This document shows positions 59,142-64,000 of a stretch of DNA of 64,000 nucleotides, in pieces. A program made the position numbers and the translations under genes. The notes beneath the pieces are model-generated. The model searched no databases, was not told where the DNA came from, and worked only from the letters and a program-made list of their open reading frames with translations. Within the stretch, counting starts at the first letter, position 1, and the number at the start of each line of letters is the position of its first letter. The DNA comes from Marsupella aquatica (Eukaryota > Marchantiophyta): the NCBI GenBank assembly GCA_973895155.1, contig OZ316896.1:13330001-13394000 (forward strand), in the 5' to 3' direction.

Positions 59142-61470
59142 TCATGATGAAGTGAATCCTGTAATGTCATAGTAGTCTTTCACAGGCAGTGACTTGGCTC
59201 CACCGTAGTAGTCCACCAGGAAAAGGTCTTCGATGTCAAGCCTGTAAATTCTCCAATCATGGCCTTTAGGCCAGCCTGACATAAACAAAGTGATGCCTTA
59301 ATTTCAATCACGAAATCCAAGAAGCACAGTGTACTCGAGAAAGCATTGATCCGTCAGTGCAGTTATCCTGCCAGAAGGTTCAATTATCAAACTGGATAAC
59401 AATCCATTATGCTAGTATCCTACAGGTAATAGATATTCTGATTTCAACGGAAAAAGAACGCTGCAAAGGTTCATCATAATTTCAGAAGCGACAGCAAGGT
59501 AGAAGACCCAAAACAAGACATCAATGAAATCATTTCAGACCAAACCTTCCATTTCTGGATGCTTTGAGAATAAAGCTTGAGTTGCAAAGACTGCCTCCTC
59601 GTTGTCTTTAGTGATCTCTATAATCTGCACAGCAATTTCGTGGTCCATTCACTGCAATACAAGTCCTTAACTGAAGATAAAGTGATGTCCAAGGAACGAA
59701 CTGGCTTTGTACAAGTTACATACAGTGTGAAGAATAAGCTAAATTCTTCAGAACAACACTTCTTCAGTTCTCCTACTGGAACCCAGTTGTCCTGTATCTT
59801 CTCCAACGAATTCTCACCACTGTTCCATTTCTCTTAATGTATTTCTCTTGCGTAGAAGCTTTCGGAAAGCAAAACAGAAGTGATAAATAAAGAACGGCAT
59901 TTTGTGTTGGATATGTGGGGTGAAGGGAGGTGCGGACATTGAAGATGCAATAGCAAGAAAATTCATTTGGATGTGCTAAAATGCTAGAGTAACAGCTGTG
60001 AATTATATAGCGGGAGTTCGTCAACGAATTAATTACGAAATATAGAACAGAATGCATACGCGACGAGCACTCAGTAAGAGACCAGGTTGGAAGAGCACCT
60101 TTCCAGAGAGCGTAAGCCTCGCGCAAGTAGGATTCTCTGCATCTTTATCTCCACATGTTCCCAGGGGGGACTCACTTAGTGTCAGAGAGCATCGCGAGTC
60201 ACGCTCTAAATCAATTGGAGTAGGGTCCAGTGCAGATAAGTAGAAATACGGTCTTCCAGTTCCAGCCCCAACTGGCCCATCGCTGAAAGATGCAATATTT
60301 CTGCGTGAAACACATTATTCACGTCATAATAAACTGTGCGAGTTCTGATTCTATCTACTGAGTATGCTGTGACTAACATGAAGGGCAATCGACGTTGTTT
60401 TGCCTTTGCCGAGAGTAATTGCAGTAGTAATGTTATGTTCCTGTCATATGCAACTAGCATACTGCACACTTCCAGCCTTTCAGGCTGTATTGAAATAGCA
60501 GCATCATGTAGTCATAAAAGTCAAAGATTCAATGACGTGGTTGGGTGATCCTTACCCCCAAGGGATGCCTCCTAGATGAATCGAGATTGTGCTGCATCAA
60601 AGAGACTGCATCAATTAGCAAGGAACAAACGCGAACATTACACGAAACCAAGCTGACCTTACCGATAGACGGTAGCATCGTCCTGTTGACAAGAGTGTGG
60701 TAAGAATTTCAAAGTCAAAAGCTTCAGAGTGAATCACCGACAGGATGCTACATCCTAGCTCTAACCTGCGAGTAGAATCTTTGATTCTGTCATAGATGAT
60801 GCACATCATATTCTCTTCAAGCCATTATATACAAACACATATAACTTTGATTCGTTTACACAAATTTTTGCATCTATTGTTGTATACGTCCTCGCAAATA
60901 AACTCCAACTTATTTCACCAATATGTGTGCAGGGGGCAGAGCAGAGCTAGGTGAAGGTGTAATCCTAGTGTCGTGCAAGTTGTTGAACCCTATTTGACAT
61001 CAAGCAATCTCTTCATTTCTGTCGTACGTTGTTGTTTTCGGTGGAACTGGCTCACTCAATCAATTTGTGCAAACCACCTCATTGTTCAACATTAGCTTCA
61101 TCATTGGAAGTTATAGTGTATCTGCCGAGTACAAATTTCCTTCCCACAGATAACTAAAAACCCGGTTTTTTGTAAAGAAATTGAGCACGACTTGCCTGAG
61201 CCATAACATGACAACGAAACTCAGCTTAGCTATGTCTTTTCTTCTTACGGTATTTAGAATGAGATAGTCCGTGAGAGTTGGATAGTATTGAATTGACATG
61301 GAGACACCATACCTTAGCACACCCCAGGAATTCGACGACACGAGCCAACGAGCCATCGCGGGGGCATTACTCGGATCTGGCCGATTGTGAAGTCCCAAAT
61401 CAGTACCTTGTACAGAATTTAAATATGCCATAATCAGCAGCATTGAGCCCATCGCAATCACTATCCTCAT
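59142..61470 (-). CDS. CREG: CREG-like secreted split-barrel protein, five exons
   Basis: Exons are 61313-61470, 60556-60591 (36 nt), 60099-60300, 59546-59624 and 59142-59275; all introns are GT..AG and phases agree, giving 202 aa. The ATG at 61470 starts a signal peptide (MRIVIAMGSMLLIMAYLNSV). The chain then reads RPDPSNAPAMARWLVSSNSW, GVLSTISIHLGGIPWG, NIASFSDG, RPYFYLSALDPTPIDLERDS, SLTLSESPLGTCGDKDAENP, TCARLTLSGK, FSKHPEMEGWPKGHDWRIYR, and LFLVDYYGGAK. This is the order of conserved blocks in CREG (cellular repressor of E1A-stimulated genes), a secreted or lysosomal glycoprotein with an FMN-binding-type split barrel but no known enzymatic activity. Plant homologs are known and poorly studied. 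DYYGGAK replaces the usual WFGGPK-like motif near the end. Confidence 0.93.
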
Positions 61471-62384
61471 CGTTACTTTTCCCGATCGCAATTCGGTAAC
61501 ACTACTCAGAATGAATGACGCAAACTGCACACAATGCTCGAGAGAAAGCACGCGGTCCGACTGCCACACAGATTTAAGAGTTCCCGAGGCTGATCAAAGT
61601 GAATCAATTCGTCACAGTCGACCCTAAATCCACAATTTCGTCCTTCTTCCGCCGCTGAAAGCCGTCTTCAGACTTGATCATCAAGTTCAAAGCGGATCAA
61701 ACGAGATTTCAGACCCACGCTAGGGCAGAATTGGATTGAATTAAATCCGAGTGGCAAACACGAATGAAACGTGAACAGTGACCAAAGCAGAAGCAAACGG
61801 CCAGAATGATCAAGGATTGCAAGAATTTGAGTGAGAGAGATCCCGAAGGAATGAAAGGACCAAACACAATTCGAATGACAACCAAATTCCGAGGGAAGGC
61901 AATCCACAAGGAATAAAAGATAGAGACGGCCGGCAGATGGAGGAATCGACTATACAGAACATAACAAAAACAGACGGAATTGGCGCAGCAAATCTCGCTA
62001 CAGAAGACATGCAATGTAGTCTTCTTTGTAATCTACCGTCTAACAACGAATCAATCATGCACAGCATCCCTCGGTTTGTCCTTGGTAGGTGAGAGTTCTG
62101 TTAGTGCAAAGCCCTTCTGCCTCCATGGATACCTCCGAGGTGGGTCCTGTGCTCCAGCTCTGAACAACTTTCTCTTTTCCTTTTTTCGCTTTTCAGTATC
62201 TACAGCTCCTGTTTTCTGGCTTGGCTTATTAGAATCGAGAGGACATCGATCATTCGTAGAACACAATTTCTACCTGTTTGCCATATCCAATTCCCTCCTT
62301 TGCTTCGCAAAATTTCTCGGCTTCACCAACGACTCGTCTTCCGCCATACTTTTAGCTTCCCTGGAAACTCTTCCACTCTCACAC

Positions 62385-63200
62385 GTTTCGTGTCATTTGG
62401 GTCCATTCAAACAGACTTTGTGTCATTTTGTCTGGTGAGATGTTGAATCAGGTTTTAGTGTCATTTGGCTCCACTTTAACATGTTTCATGTCATTTGGCT
62501 CCATTTACAGACACTTTGTGTCATTTGACTTGTAAGATGTTCAAATAGGCTTAGTGTCATTTGGCTTCACTCTCACACATTTAGTGTGGTTTAGCTTCAC
62601 TCTGAGTAACACATTTAGTGTCATTTGACTCCATTGCATGCACTTTGTGTGATTTGGCTGCTAGGATGCTGAAATAGGCTTAGTGTCATTTGGGTTCACC
62701 AACACATGTAGTGTCATTTGGCTCCATTTGCATGCACTTTGTGTCATTTGGCTGAGAAGATGTTGAAACAGGTTTAGTGTCATTTGGCTAGCTTGAACAC
62801 TCTAATAAATGTTGTGTCATTTGGATCCATTTACATTCAGTTTGTGTCAATTGGCTGGTAAGATGTTGAAATAGGTTTAGTGTGATTTGGCTGGTATGAT
62901 GTTGAAACATGTTTAGTGTTATTTGGCTCCATTCTCAGACACTTTGTGTGATTTGGCTGGTAAGATGTTGACACGTGTTTAGTCTCATTTGACTGGTACT
63001 CTGTTGAAACGCATTGAGTGTCACTTGGCTCCACTTGGACACCTTTTGTGTTATTTGGCTGGTAAGATATTGAATCAAGTTGAGTGTCATTTGGCTTCAT
63101 TCTTGGCTTCATTCTTACTGATCACACTTTGTGTCGTTGGACGCGTAAGATGTTGAGACAATCATCTCACGAACCTTTGTGTTTCGGGCATGGTGAGATT
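62385..63200. repeat. Tandem array of TGTCATTTGGCT-containing units
   Basis: More than fifteen near-copies of TGTCATTTGGCT lie 25-60 bp apart, with alternating spacers of the types CCATTTGCATGCACTTTG, GGTAAGATGTTGAAA and CAGGTTTAG. Two spacer classes suggest a composite repeat. The minus strand is open through 62837-63112 (repeating VSTSYQPNHTK) as a by-product. Confidence 0.9.
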
Positions 63201-63311
63201 TTAACATATGTTCTTGTCATTCCCTTGTCATTCGGCTCCCCTTGCACACCGTTCTAATCTCTGTTACATGGAAGAACAACAGGGGCTCGAAAGCTGGAAA
63301 AAGAAGAATAT

Positions 63312-64000
63312 TGTATTGATCAGATAAACAAAAGAGTGACGTTAATGATGGCAAAGCTCACCACATGGGCCTCCGCAAGGGTCATCAAGCTGATTCCAAA
63401 AAATCAGGATATGGTTGACCTCATCAACTAGAGACTGCTAACAATGCTCACAACTGAGAAATTGATTGCTAAATTGTTGGCAAATAGGGTGAAGAAGGTG
63501 GCTTCTAAGCTCGTTGATCCACAATAGACTGGATTTCTTGAAGGTAGAGATATCTTGGACAACTTGATGACTTTTAAGCTGGCCCAAGAGTACACACAGC
63601 TAACAAAACAACCTCTGCTCTTCCTCAAACTGGACTTCACCAAAGCATACTACATGGTTGCTCACTCTTTCTTGTGGGCTGTTTTGAGGGCAATGAATTT
63701 TGGGGAGAACATGAGTACTCTGATAAAAGGGATGGAACAGACCCAGTCCAAAGTTCACATTAACCATAGTTTCATGGAAAGCAATTGATTTGCAAAGAGG
63801 AGTGAGACAAGGTTGCCCCCTCCCTCACTCCTATGCACTCCTATGCACTCTTACTACTCAACCTCTGATGGAGTTGTTGAGAACCAAACTTGAGCTAGGG
63901 GAACTCCAAGGAATGAAGATCACAGATGACAACCGACTGTGCCAACAGCAATACAAGAAAGTTTCTGTAGCCCTGCAGGAGAATGTGCAAAAATCAAAGA
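63312..64000 (+). pseudogene. L1-type LINE reverse transcriptase fragment, runs off the window
   Basis: The translation follows plant L1-type RT: VIKLIPKNQDMVDLIN, LTMLTTEKLIAKLLANRVKK, VDPQ(stop)TGFLEGRDILDNL, LLFLKLDFTKAYYMV (first catalytic Asp), and after a frame change near 63780 IDLQRGVRQGCPLP. TAG stops replace Trp at 63429 and Gln at 63524, and a 10-bp duplication (CTATGCACTC) lies near 63830. The sequence continues beyond 64000, so the YADD box is not seen whole. It is a dead copy. Confidence 0.85.

Noticed and set aside
61668-62067. Three overlapping minus-strand ORFs upstream of the CREG-like gene
   Set aside because: All three frames are open over AT/GC-balanced promoter sequence; none has a family signature.
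62837-63112. Minus-strand ORF with repeated STSYQPNHTK
   Set aside because: By-product of the TGTCATTTGGCT array.

Overview
This is eukaryotic nuclear DNA from a land plant. The evidence is two secreted S1/SPH-type proteins, an AIG1-type GTPase, a DUF1997 protein with a plastid-targeting-like N terminus, a plant-type transmembrane protein and a histone H2A, all in an intergenic background full of repeats and transposon remains. Genes have 0-4 introns with GT..AG borders. SPH genes together with restriction-endonuclease-type LINE remains make me lean towards a non-seed plant (bryophyte, perhaps a liverwort), but this is a guess and I cannot name the species.

Layout. 0-3 kb: a dead Mutator-like element with ~115-bp terminal inverted repeats. 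5-8.4 kb: a spliced gene for a Ser/Thr/Pro-rich protein. 13.3-17.4 kb: two divergent SPH genes with tandem duplications beside both. 20 kb: an LTR-like fragment. 22.8-23.5 kb: a 680-bp hAT-like miniature element with an exact 8-bp target duplication and a C-rich core. 25-26.8 kb: an AIG1 GTPase with a degenerate first GTPase domain and a one-base frameshift in the second. 27-28.3 kb: three different short tandem arrays. 31-34.7 kb: a reverse-strand LINE with a C-terminal restriction-like endonuclease, degenerate, followed by a ~186-bp periodic repeat at its 5' side. 35 kb: a 27-bp array. 37.8-38.8 kb: DUF1997 gene. 42.0-46.1 kb (minus): a three-exon gene for a ~1170-aa two-TM protein. 51.6-52.3 kb (minus): histone H2A with one intron. 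54.7-57.3 kb: a 75-bp tandem array and two SINE-like copies. 59.1-61.5 kb (minus): a five-exon CREG-like secreted split-barrel protein, which I assembled from short exons. 62.4-63.2 kb: another array. 63.3-64 kb: the start of an L1-type LINE with stop codons.

The genes are unrelated to each other; there is no operon or functional cluster apart from the SPH pair. The most striking global feature is the number of small, mutually unrelated tandem arrays (2-10 copies, units of 27-230 bp). I did not see a convincing new multi-gene system. The best candidates for new biology are the pseudo-GTPase/GTPase fusion, the hAT-like element with its C-rich core, the SINE-like pair and the LINE 5' repeats. 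Exon borders were read by eye from splice consensus, reading phase and protein-family fit; no search could be run.
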